Shown here: one piece after another, positions 26,070-36,800 of the stretch
How positions within the stretch are numbered: the first letter of the stretch is position 1
How the letters are laid out: each line of letters begins with the position of its first letter
Assembly (NCBI GenBank): GCA_905339405.1
Contig: CAJPGC010000003.1
Location: 62,001 to 126,000 of the forward strand
DNA length: 64,000 bases
Direction: 5' to 3'
From: an uncultured bacterium
GTDB lineage: Bacteria; Desulfobacterota; GWC2-55-46
Notes under the pieces: generated by a model
What the model was told of the DNA's origin: nothing
The model's input: only the letters and a program-made list of their open reading frames with translations
The model's database searches: none
Program-made: the position numbers and the translations under genes

Positions 26070-29000
26070 GCTGTTTATCACTCCTGTTATTTATCACGCC
26101 CGCTGAAACAACGCCACCGGTGAGGGTGGTTGCCGCCAGCAGGAATATATCCTTTTTTCCATCGGCCAGTTTTGCCGGAACCTTTACTTCAAACGTCCAG
26201 GCGGCCCTGTCTACCTTCGTTATCTCTATCTCCCGCTGATGGCCCAAAAGCCCGAGACCGACCGACTTGGAAGCGGCCTCTTTCGCAGACCAGGCCCTCA
26301 GCATCGTTGCGTTGTCGAGCGGGCCGCCGCTACGAAGGGTTTCCAGTTCCTGGACGCTGAACGCGCCCGCCTCAAAGTCTTTGTCAAGCGGCCTTTCAAT
26401 CTCAAGGTCGACCCCGACCCCGTCGGCAAAGACAGCCGCCGCCAGCGCCCTCCCGCCGGAATGAGAGATGGAGATGACCGGCGCCTGCCCGTCCCAGCAG
26501 GCTATCTTTACCCCGGGCGCGCCTGAGGCGGCCTTTACAACCTCGATGTCAGCGGGCAGTATCTCTTTTCCGCGAGTTTCCTTTATCAAAGCCCTTACTG
26601 CGTCCTTCGCGGCGGCGCGGCCAAGGAGCCATTCGGCCCTCCTCTTCGGTTGCGCCGAAAGAGCGGCGAACTCCTCTTTTTCATTCTTTGAGAGGACGAG
26701 ATGGCCGAGCACCCTCTCCCATATCCTGTCATGGCCCTCGAGGAAGCCTGCAGGTATGCTGTCGATGAGCACGCACTTCGCATTGCCGGGTAAAAGGCCT
26801 TCGACCGGGGTCGCCAGAGAGTTGCCAACAACCGACGCCCTCACTTTATAATAGCTCTCCGGCATCTCGAAGCGCTTGTCCCACCAGCCGGTAAGCCTGT
26901 ATCTCAATCCCGAGCCGTCGATGAGGTCAATATCAGACCTAACCTGGTCAGGGCCGACGAGCTCTATCCTTGCCCTGCAGCGTACTTTCTCCGGATATTC
27001 CATGCAGGGAGCGAAGAGCTCGAGCTTCTCCAGCCTGAACGGGAATATATGGAAGCCGCTTTCAAGATGGTCTGAGGTCCAATACGCGATTACCTGGCCA
27101 GCCGCGTCAAGCGCTACAGGGTCGCTCAGGAACTCGACTTCAGGGTCGCTGAAAAGCCCTTCCATCGGCATCGCCCTTATGACGGCCGAAGAGCCGTCCT
27201 CGCCCCATTCGTCCATGCTCTCGACGGCCTGCAAAGACGGGCCGTGGAACATGAAGTCAGCGTAAAGGTCCTTGCCGGCCCACCTGGAGGGCCGAGCGGA
27301 CTTCAACGGCCTTGAGTCGGCCGCGGGCGCTTTCGGGTATTCAGGGGCGAATACCATCACGCCCTCTACTATTGGCAGGCCGGGCCTTATTGCTGCCGGG
27401 TTCGCCGGGTCAGCGTCCCTCAGCTTTACTTCCACCTCTCCGTTGCCCTTCAATACCGCGTGGGCCTGAAGGGTCCTTTTGCCTTCATCGAGGCCTATCC
27501 ACCTGTAGCCCCTTACCTCTTTCATGCCGACGAGCTTTTGCCCCGGCTTGAGAAGAGAGCCAGCCGCGCCGAGTATCTCCATGCTGAACGTAAGCGGCAC
27601 CACGGGGAGCGCTGTCAGCGACGCGTCAGCGTCCGATACCTTGCGCCCTAGAGTGTGGTCAAGTAGGAACCTGTCTTTTTTCGGGTCGAGCCTGCATATG
27701 GCTATCGCTTCATTCGTGGTAGCCGATACTACCTCGCTTATGAACCTGTGGCGCGAAGGCGTAGGCGTTGTTGCGCGCTCTTTAGCTCCAACGGGGGCAG
27801 CGGCCTTCTCCGGGCCTCCGAGGAAGGCCTTCAGGACCTCTTCCTGTCCCTTGAGGAAATCTTCCATGTTCCTCATGTACTCGCGCATCACTCCCTCGGG
27901 GCTTTCATCAATTGGAGGCGGCGCGCTCTCCTGCGGCTTGACCGGAGAGCCCGGGGCGGCCTTGCGGAACTGCTCCGCGTCCTTTCCGAGAGCTATCCTC
28001 GGGAGGAGCGTATTTATGTTCACCTTCTGGCGGGCCTGCTTTTGCGGCTCAGCGCCGTCTATATCCATCTTCTTCGGTGACCTGTGCCTGTACAGGGCCG
28101 CCGGATCTATTGTGACGTGATTCGCGTGCATGAGGCAGACAAGCTCGTTCAGCTGCTGGAGGCCCGGCCTCCTGTGCAGGTTCGAGGCTATCGCGAGGTG
28201 CGCCCTTTTTTTGAGGACGTCCTCAACGAAAGCCGTAAGGTTGCCCCTCGGGCCGACCTCTATGAAAGTGCGCACGCCGGAGGCGTACATCGCCTCTATC
28301 GTCTCGACGAACCTTACCTTCTTCGACCACTGGGAGGTGGCCAGTTCGCGTATTCCGTCAGCGTCCTTCGGGAACGGAGAAGCGGTCGCGCACGAATATG
28401 TCTCTATGGCGGGCGCCTTGACCTTGACCTTCTCAAAATGTTCCCTGAGCGCGCCGGAGACCCCTTCGAACAGGGGAGTATGATACGCCCTGCTGAACGG
28501 CAGCCTCATGCACAGCACGCCCTTTGGCTTGAGTTCCGCCTCGGCCCTCGCCATCTCTTCCTCGGGGCCGCACAACACGAACTGGTTCGGACAGTTCTCC
28601 ATAGCAACCCACGCCCTTCCAGCCGACCCTGCAACGAACTCTTCTATGTCTTTTCTGTCAGCCGCCCCGGCTGAAAGCAGTATGCCCTCGGGTATCGCGC
28701 CCTTTGAGGCAAGCCCCTCGTAGACGGAGTTGACACCGAGGACGAAGTCTATGAAGCTGTCCCCGTCTTTTATGTCGAGCATGCCTGAGGCCAGAAGCGC
28801 GTTGTACTCCCCGGTGCTGTGGCCGCAGAGCGCGTCGGCCTTTATCCCCAGGAGCTCCATCATCTTGAGCATCGCCATGTTCGCGGTGAAGACTGACTCC
28901 GCGGCCGAGTCCATGGCCCATAACCTCGACGAGGTGTCCTGCCCGAGAGGCAGCGGGAATATCGTATGGCTAGGAAGGTACTCGCGCTTCCTCTTTATGA

Positions 29001-30828
29001 ACGCGCTGTCAGAGAGGTCGAAGACCGAGCGCACCTCCGGGAAGTCCATGCAAAGGTCCTTGAGCATGTCAGCGTACTGCGAGCCTTCGCCCGGAAAAAG
29101 AAAGGCTACCTTGCCGTACTTTACGTCCTGCTCCTCGAAAAAGTAGATGCCGCTCCTGTCGCGTATGCGCCTGCACTCCGGGTCTTTTAGCTTTCCGGCC
29201 GCGTATTCGAGCTTCTTCGCGAGGTCTTCCGTGGACGAAGCTATAAGAGAGAGCCGGTATCTGGCGTCCTTGCGCCTGCTGTTCAGGGTATAGGCTATGT
29301 CCTTTATTGCAGCTTCTTTCCCGCCGCCTCTCGCGAAGCGCGCCAGGCTCTCGGCCTCCCTTACGAGCCCCTCTTTCGTATCCGAGCCTAGGAGAAACGC
29401 CTCGGTCGGCCATAAGTCGTTGTGATTGACCCACTCCCTGTTATCGGGATGCTCTTCCAATATCGCGTGAGCGTTTATGCCCCCGAAGCCGAACGCGTTT
29501 ACGACGGCCCTCCTCGGGAAATCGCCCCTGCCGTGTATCCAGGGCCTTGTCTCTGTGTTGATGTAAAAAGGTGTCTTGTCGACCTCGAGCTTCGGGTTCG
29601 GCTTCTCGCACAATGTAGGCGGCAGCACTTTGTGATAGAGCGCTAACGACGTCTTTATGAGCCCGGCTACCCCGGCCGCCGGTATAAGATGGCTTATCAT
29701 CGATTTGACCGTGCCCAGGGCAACAGACGGCCTTCCGTCCCTTTCGCCGAAGACCCTCCTCAGCGACTGGAGCTCCGTCTCGTCTCCCATCGGCACTCCA
29801 GTGCCGTGGGCCTCCACCAGCCCGATGGTCGACGGCGCTATCTTCGCTTCGTCGTAGGCCCTCTGCATCGCGAGCGCCTGCCCCTCGACGCGCGGCGCGA
29901 GAAGACCCAAAACCCTGCCGTCGCTCGCCACGCCTACAGATTTCAGTACAGCGTATATCCTGTCGTTGTCCCTCAAGGCGTCTGATTTGCGCTTCAATAC
30001 AACGAAGCCCACCCCTTCGCCGAGGAGCGTGCCGTCGGCGGCCTCGTCAAAGGCGCGAAGCTCCTCTTTCCTCGAGAGGGCGTTTATCTGGCAGAATATC
30101 ATGAGTATCGGCGGAGGTATGTACGCGTTCACACCGCCCACTATCGCAAGGTCGTACCTGTGCGCCCCGAGGTCCCTCATACCGTGCTCGATTGCCACGA
30201 GAGAGGAGGCGCACGCGGCGTCGACTATGTAGTTCGTGCCCATGAGGTTCAGCCTGTTGGCTATGCGCCCGGCGAGCACGTTCGGCACGAGGCTCGGAGT
30301 CGTCTCGGCGGTAAACGGCGGCAGCTTGTCCTTGAGGCACTTCCTTATCCTCTTGAGCTCATCCTCTGAATAATGGGGGTTGAGCTCTCTTAAGATGTCT
30401 ATGGTCTGGTCTATCACGACCCCGTGCTGATAGAGGTTCGTGACTCCCCTGTTTATGTAGGTGCCCCTGCCGATGATGACGCCGGACTTCTCGGGGTTGA
30501 TGGTGTCCTTGTCGTAACCGGCGTCGAGCAGGGCCTCGTTCGCGACCCTAAGGGCGAGGTAATGGTCAGGCTCGCCGCCGTCTATCGACTTCGGCATGAC
30601 CCCGAACTCAAAGGGGTCGAAGGTCGCGAGACTCCCGAGATAGCCGCCTTTTTTGCAGTATATCCTGTCGTTGGAGGCAGACGACGGGTCGTAGTACCTC
30701 CCGGCCTCCCAGTCCGGCGGAGGGTCCCCGATGCAGTTGCGCTTGGAGACGATATTCCGCCAATAGGTCCTGACATCGGGCGCGCCGGGGAAGATGCACG
30801 ACATGCCTATTATAGCTATGTCCTCCAC
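26062..30828 (-). CDS. Type I polyketide/PUFA-like synthase: KS-AT-DH-PPTase
   Basis: A 1588-residue megasynthase. Residues 1-460 are a ketosynthase with Cys204 in DAACASSL, EAHGTG and SHLIPAAG as the two histidine motifs. Residues 580-900 are an acyltransferase (FLFPGEGSQY, GHSTGEY near 669). A low-complexity linker with a helical stretch follows, then a double hot-dog dehydratase (DHTLG near 1057, DPVALDAAGQ as the second acid). The C-terminal 190 residues are a Sfp-type phosphopantetheinyl transferase (GVDLEIERP near 1474, WSAKEAASKS near 1512). The order recalls PfaB/C-type PUFA synthases with a built-in PPTase. Its start overlaps the upstream synthase by 13 bp, so they must act together. 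Confidence 0.93.
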   Translation of the reverse strand: MEDIAIIGMSCIFPGAPDVRTYWRNIVSKRNCIGDPPPDWEAGRYYDPSSASNDRIYCKKGGYLGSLATFDPFEFGVMPKSIDGGEPDHYLALRVANEALLDAGYDKDTINPEKSGVIIGRGTYINRGVTNLYQHGVVIDQTIDILRELNPHYSEDELKRIRKCLKDKLPPFTAETTPSLVPNVLAGRIANRLNLMGTNYIVDAACASSLVAIEHGMRDLGAHRYDLAIVGGVNAYIPPPILMIFCQINALSRKEELRAFDEAADGTLLGEGVGFVVLKRKSDALRDNDRIYAVLKSVGVASDGRVLGLLAPRVEGQALAMQRAYDEAKIAPSTIGLVEAHGTGVPMGDETELQSLRRVFGERDGRPSVALGTVKSMISHLIPAAGVAGLIKTSLALYHKVLPPTLCEKPNPKLEVDKTPFYINTETRPWIHGRGDFPRRAVVNAFGFGGINAHAILEEHPDNREWVNHNDLWPTEAFLLGSDTKEGLVREAESLARFARGGGKEAAIKDIAYTLNSRRKDARYRLSLIASSTEDLAKKLEYAAGKLKDPECRRIRDRSGIYFFEEQDVKYGKVAFLFPGEGSQYADMLKDLCMDFPEVRSVFDLSDSAFIKRKREYLPSHTIFPLPLGQDTSSRLWAMDSAAESVFTANMAMLKMMELLGIKADALCGHSTGEYNALLASGMLDIKDGDSFIDFVLGVNSVYEGLASKGAIPEGILLSAGAADRKDIEEFVAGSAGRAWVAMENCPNQFVLCGPEEEMARAEAELKPKGVLCMRLPFSRAYHTPLFEGVSGALREHFEKVKVKAPAIETYSCATASPFPKDADGIRELATSQWSKKVRFVETIEAMYASGVRTFIEVGPRGNLTAFVEDVLKKRAHLAIASNLHRRPGLQQLNELVCLMHANHVTIDPAALYRHRSPKKMDIDGAEPQKQARQKVNINTLLPRIALGKDAEQFRKAAPGSPVKPQESAPPPIDESPEGVMREYMRNMEDFLKGQEEVLKAFLGGPEKAAAPVGAKERATTPTPSRHRFISEVVSATTNEAIAICRLDPKKDRFLLDHTLGRKVSDADASLTALPVVPLTFSMEILGAAGSLLKPGQKLVGMKEVRGYRWIGLDEGKRTLQAHAVLKGNGEVEVKLRDADPANPAAIRPGLPIVEGVMVFAPEYPKAPAADSRPLKSARPSRWAGKDLYADFMFHGPSLQAVESMDEWGEDGSSAVIRAMPMEGLFSDPEVEFLSDPVALDAAGQVIAYWTSDHLESGFHIFPFRLEKLELFAPCMEYPEKVRCRARIELVGPDQVRSDIDLIDGSGLRYRLTGWWDKRFEMPESYYKVRASVVGNSLATPVEGLLPGNAKCVLIDSIPAGFLEGHDRIWERVLGHLVLSKNEKEEFAALSAQPKRRAEWLLGRAAAKDAVRALIKETRGKEILPADIEVVKAASGAPGVKIACWDGQAPVISISHSGGRALAAAVFADGVGVDLEIERPLDKDFEAGAFSVQELETLRSGGPLDNATMLRAWSAKEAASKSVGLGLLGHQREIEITKVDRAAWTFEVKVPAKLADGKKDIFLLAATTLTGGVVSAGVINNRSDKQHA

Positions 30829-33800
30829 GGCCCTCCCCCGATTACTATTTCCAGCTCTCCTTTTTTGCCGTCGACTATCTCATCTACGAAGAGCCTTCGC
30901 CCGTCAACAGGCGGCACAAGCTCTATGCCTTTTTCCGCGAACTGGCTCCGTACTTCTGGTGTGACCATGCCTGTCTTGTCCCAGGGGCCCCAATGTACCG
31001 CGAGCACCCTCGCGGGCCAGCGCCTGTCCATGTAGCGGCCTATGCCCTTGACAGCTTCGTTGGCGGCGGCGTAATCGCCCTGCCCCCTGTTGCCGAAAAA
31101 GCCCGCAACCGACGTGAAAAACGCCATGAACTTCAAGGAGGCGGGCCTCAGCTTCTCAAGGAATATGAGCGCGCCGTCCACCTTCGTGTCGAATACCCTG
31201 TCAAAAGACTCGGGCGTCTTGTCTTCGATGAGCTTGTCCTCGATGACCCCCGCGCCGTGTACGACGCCGTCTATCCTGCCGAAGTCCCTGTATATGCCGT
31301 CTATGAGGCTGCCGAAAGCCGCCTCGTCCCTTACGTCCGCTGCGTAGTAGTGCACTTCCGAGCCTGCGTCCTTTATCTTCCTGAGATTCCGGCCCACTTC
31401 CCTTTCAGCCAATATCCGCGACAGTTCGCGCTCTATGTCGGTGACAGCGAACTTCACGCCCCTTGCGCGCATATCGGCGATGATGGCTGGTTTAAGCTCT
31501 TTGTCCTCGACCCCGGCCGTAGCTGCAGATTCTTTTGACGGGGCGCTTCTGCCAATCAAGATGAGCTTCGGGCCATATCTCTCGGCCATCTCGAGGGCTA
31601 TCTCAGCGGTAATGCCCCTGGCGCCTCCGGTGATGACGATGACCCAGTCTTTCTGTATCGCATGGCTCTTGCCGTTGGCGCTTATATCTTCGGCCACCGC
31701 CTTTATTATCTTCCTGCGTCCGCCCTCGAACCTCACCTCTACCGGGCCATCGCTTGCCATCTCTGAAAGGACAAGGCTCGCGGCCTTTTCCGGCAAGGCC
31801 TCTTTTTCGAAAGTCACAGCCTTGCAGCGCACGCCGGGCCACTCTATAGCGGCGGTCTTGAGGAAGCCTGCCGCGCCGTCCTGCCCGGGAAGGCAATCGC
31901 CTTCTGTGTTGTCTGCCATGACCGAGAAGAGCCAGCCGAAGCCGCTTTTCGCGGCCTCATCGAGATCGGTTTTCAACGCCTTCGAAAGGAAGTAGAGGCC
32001 TTTTACGTCGGAGCGGAGCTCTTTTTTCCTGGACTTGAAATCGGCGGCAGAACTTTTGCGCATCGGCCTCAAGTGTATAAGCCCTTCTACCCGGCCCCTC
32101 GCAGAGCGTATCCTGCCTATCGCCTCGCTTACGGCGTCCCAGTCGGAAAGGTCGGTTATCTTCTCGGCCCTCTTTGAACCGTTGCCAGCACCTATAATGA
32201 GCGCCTTGCCGCCGTTTGCTTCTATCCGTGAGGCGAGCGCGTCAGCATAGCCGTCGCCGTCGTCGGTAATGAGAACCAGCCCGCTGCCGAATACGGGCGT
32301 TTTCGCCGGAACTGGCGCGTCGATTTCCTTAAGGACGAACCTCGGGGCCCCTGAGGAAGAAGGCTTCACCGGAGCGGGCTGAGATTGCGGCCTTTCTGCG
32401 CGGCTTGCTTCGCCGTTCCCGAGTACGCGAAGCCCCATGTCGGCAACGCCCTTCATCGTCTTTATCCTTGAAAGCTCGTCGACGGCGGCCTTGAGCTTTC
32501 CGCCTGCTTCTCCTTCGAAAGACTTCGCGAAGGCGTTCATTATCTCGACGCGCTTTATCGAATCTATCCCGAGCTCGGCTTCCATGTCGACTTCTGTGTT
32601 GAGCATCTCAACGGGGTAGCCCGTCCTTTCGGCGGCCACCTTGAGGAGCGCGTTCATCAGCTCTTTGGCCGTATGGCAAGGAGTGGCCGCTTGCGGCGCG
32701 TTTTCAAGCTTACCGCCTTTGGAATCTCCAAGCGCGCCGAGGCTTCTTTTAACTATCGCGTCGAGGGTCTTGAGCTTTGAGAGCTCGTCAGTCATGGCGC
32801 GAAGGGCCTCTTTGCCGGGGCCCTCGATTGATTTCACGAAGCCGTTCATTATCTCGACGCGCTTTATCGAATCTATCCCGAGCTCGGCTTCCATGTCGAC
32901 TTCGGTGTTAAGCATCTCAACGGGGTAGCCTGTCCTTTCGGCGGCTACCTTGAGGAGCGCGTCCATCAGCTCTTTGGCCGTATGGCGCGGAGCGGCCGCA
33001 GGGGCGGCGGCTGGAGCGTTTTCAATCTGCTGGCCGGATTCTCCGAGCGCGCCGAGGCTTCTTTCTACTATCGCGTCGAGTGTCTTGAGTTTCGAGAGCT
33101 CGTCCGTGATTGCGCGCATGGCCTCTCTTTGACCGCCGTCGAAAGTCTTGACAAAGGCGTTCATTATCTCGACCCGTTTTATCGAATCGATTCCGAGCTC
33201 GGCCTCCATGTCGACTTTCGTGTTGAGCATCTCGACAGGGTAGCCCGTCCTCTCGGCGGCTATGCGCAGCAGCTCCGCTGAAACCGTCTCTTTTGAATGG
33301 CCCCTTTTGGCCGCCGCTTGAGGGGCGGCCACTTGCGGAACCAGTTCCTTTTTCTCGACGGGCTTTTCCGTTTTAACTATTGGCACCTGTCCGGATTGAA
33401 TAGCCACCGGAGCTTTCATCGGCGCGTAATCTTCCGGGGCCGAGCCCAGGTACGACATCATGACTTCCTTTTGTGTCTCAAGGAAACGGGACATCATCTG
33501 CTGGAACTGCATCAGCACTTCGTGCGATTGCCTGTTCGACGCGAACGGAGCGGCGGCCGCCTGCCCTGGCAGTATCTCATGCCTGGCCTTGAGCTGCGCC
33601 TCCCCCTTCTTCGCCATCACGAACCTCTCGGCGGGCCAGCGCGATGAAGCCCTGCCCTGGCGCACTGACGAGCCGTTCACGACCCAGGCCGTCGCGCTCC
33701 CCTTGCCCGCTTCAGCAAGTTTGGAGAGGTCGAGCCTGTTGAGCTTACGGCCCCTGTAGAGCCTGTCTAGCGACAGGTTTACGCCGTTTGCGGCGAGCTG

Positions 33801-36800
33801 CCCGAGGGCCTTCATCATCTGTTGGAGAGATGCACCTGACGCGTCGACCGGCACCGGGAGAAGCTCCCTGCCTTCGAGTATCTGCTTCGTCAGGTTCGTA
33901 AGAACGCTTCCAGGGCCGCACTCGATAAATATGCGCGCGCCGGAGGCGTACATAGACTCTATCTCGTCGACGAACCTCACCGGCCTCACTATGTGCTCGA
34001 CAAGGCTCGTCCTAAGGGTATCTGCGTCAGCCGGGTGCGGCATCGCGGAATTGTTCGAATAGACGTCCATAGAAGGGGCTGACATGCCTATGGTCGAGAG
34101 GAAACCGGAAAACCTTGCCTTGGCGGGCGCAACCAGGGGCGAATGGAAGGCCCCCGCAACCGGTATCTGCTGCGACTGGAGGCCTTTTGCCTCGAGCGCG
34201 GCAGCGGCTTCCTTCAACGCTTCCCTGCCGCCGGATATGACGGTCTGCTTCGGAGAGTTTATGTTCGCTACGACAACGCCCTTTACAGCCTTTAGAGCCT
34301 CTTCTACCTCGGCCGCTCCGGCCTTCACCGCGGCCATCGAGCCGAGGTCAGAGCCTTCGGCCGCTTCTATTATCGAGCGGCCCCTCGCTTCCGACACCCT
34401 GTAGAGGTCCTCTTCCGTGAATACTCCCGCAGCAGCGAGGGCCGTGTACTCTCCATAGCTGTGGCCAGCCGACATATCTGGGCGTACGCCAAAAGAGCTC
34501 AAGAGCCTGAACGCGCCGAAAGAGGCCGCGCCGAGGGCGCTCTGCGCGATGTTCGTCCTCGCGAGCTCCTTGCGGGCCGCCTTCTCCTCTTCAGGGCTGA
34601 AGTGCGGCACAGGGAATATGTAATCCGAAAGCCTTCCGTTCACGCGCTCCGAAAGGACGCAGTCGGCCTTCTCAAAGGCCTCCCGCGCTTCCCTGAAGTG
34701 CATCGCCAACTCGGAGAGCATCCCCGGGTATTGCGAGCCCTGGCCGGGAAAGAGGAAGGCCACCTTGCCTTTTACCGGGTTTTCGGTGTAATAGATGCCC
34801 CTGGGGTCTGAAATATCCTTCGCCCCTCCGTTGAGCGCTTTTATCGCGGAGAGCGCCTTTTCCATGAGGTCCTCGATCGACGAGGCGACTATCGCCAGTT
34901 TGTACCGGGCCTCTTTCGAGGAATTTTCCAGGTGCACGGTATAGGCGAGCTCTGAGAGGCTTACGCCCCTGGCACCCGTAAGCTGCTCCTTGAAAGCGGA
35001 GAGTGCCGCTGCCATTTGAGAGGCGCTGTCAGCGGACCATATGAAGAGCTCGTGCTTGAGGCTGCCCGCCATGCACTCGGAGCCGTACTCCTCGAGCACC
35101 GCGTGGAAGTTGGTCCCTCCGAAGCCGAAGGCGTTAACACCGGCCCTTCTCGGGAACTCGTTTGCCATCCAGGGCCTCGCCTCGATGTTGAGATAGAGCG
35201 GGCCTGTCTTGAAGTCAGCCTTGGGGTTTGGCTTGTCTACGCCCGCGGTTGGCGGCATTGTCTTGTAATAGAGAGAAAGAGCGGCCTTCAATATGCCGGC
35301 GAGCCCGGCCGCGCCCTTTGTATGGCCTATCATCGATTTCACCGAGCCTATGGCGCAGCCCCTCACGGGAGCGCCGTTCTCCTTCAGAAGAAGGCTTGCC
35401 GACTCGGCCTCTGTCTGGTCGCCCACGACGGTGCCGGTGCCGTGCGCCTCTATGAGGCCGAGCGTGGCCGGTGAGAAGCCCGCCTTTGAGTAGGCCCTCT
35501 TCATCGCCGCGAGCTGGCCCATCGGGTTGGGGGCGGTCATGCCCTTTTGCCTGCCGTCGCTCGACCCGGCGACTGATTTAATGACAGCGTATATCCTGTC
35601 GCCGTCGCGCTCCGCGTCGGCGAGCCTCTTTAGTACAAGGAATACCACGCCCTCGCTTATGACCGTGCCGTCGGCCTTCTCGTCGAAGACGCTGCATTTG
35701 CCGCTCTTGGAGAGCGCGTGGGTCTTGCAGAAGCACAGATATGCGAAGGGGTTCTGGCCAGCGTCCGCTCCGCCCACGAGCACGGTGTCGCTCGTGCCCG
35801 ACTCAAGCTCCCTGCACCCGTCGTACAGGGCCGCGAGAGAAGAGGCGCACGCGGCATCTACCGTATAGTTCACCCCTCCCAGGTTGAACCTGTTCGCGAC
35901 CCTCCCGGCAAGCACGTTCATGAGGATGCCGGGGAAGGAGTCCTCGGTCCAGTCAGGCAGGAACTTGAAGGCCTCTTCAGGAGATTCGAAGAACGACGTA
36001 AGGGCCGAGCGCAGCACGTATGCCTGCCCGAGCTCCCCGATGCCGCCGCCGGTGCCTATGATGACCGACGTGCTCTCGCGGTCAAAGCCTTTTTCAAGGA
36101 AGCCCGCGTCCTTCAAGGCGGCACGGGCCGCCTCAAGCGTAAGCAGGTGCAAAGGCTCTATCGATTTCAGAGTGCTCGGCGGCATGCCGTAGACAAGCGG
36201 GTCAAAGGGGACGTCCTCGAGAAAGCCGCCAATCGTCGAATAGACCCTGTCCTTCGTCTCGGGGTCCTTATCGAAGTACTGCCTCGTGTCCCACCTGTCG
36301 GCCGGGACCTCTCTTATCGAAATCTTCTTGCCGAGGATGTTCTCCCAGTACTTGCCAGCGTCAAGCGCCCCCGGAAGAAGGCAGGAGGCCCCGACTATCG
36401 CTATGTCCGATCTTGAGCCGCATTCGACTTCCCTTTTCGAAGCCACAAGCGCGGTGGAGGCTTCCGAGACCTCCTCATGGAGCTCTTTTATGGTTGTTGC
36501 CCTCTCGCGGCAGGCCGCGAGCTGCCCGACCATGAAAAGCCCTTCCCTTTTCTGCATCTCCGGGTCAACTGGCACGAGATAGGGCTGGCCTTTTTCTCCG
36601 GCGCGCCTGTTCCTGTCGAGCCCCTTCGAGGCTATCCTCGACTTTCCGAGGATAAGCTCCTCGAGGGTCTTCCTCACCTCTTCCGCGGCGGCCCCTTCGG
36701 CGCGCATCTTTTTTTTCAAATTATTGAACGAGTCCGCGAACGGGCCCTCAGTCGACCTGACCGAGTGGCCCGGGCTTATCTCAAGCACCCGTGTGACTTT

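Noticed and set aside
32500-33270. CRISPR-like regular repeats
   Set aside because: The period is about 310 bases and the repeats encode ACP domains in frame, so this is a protein-domain repeat.
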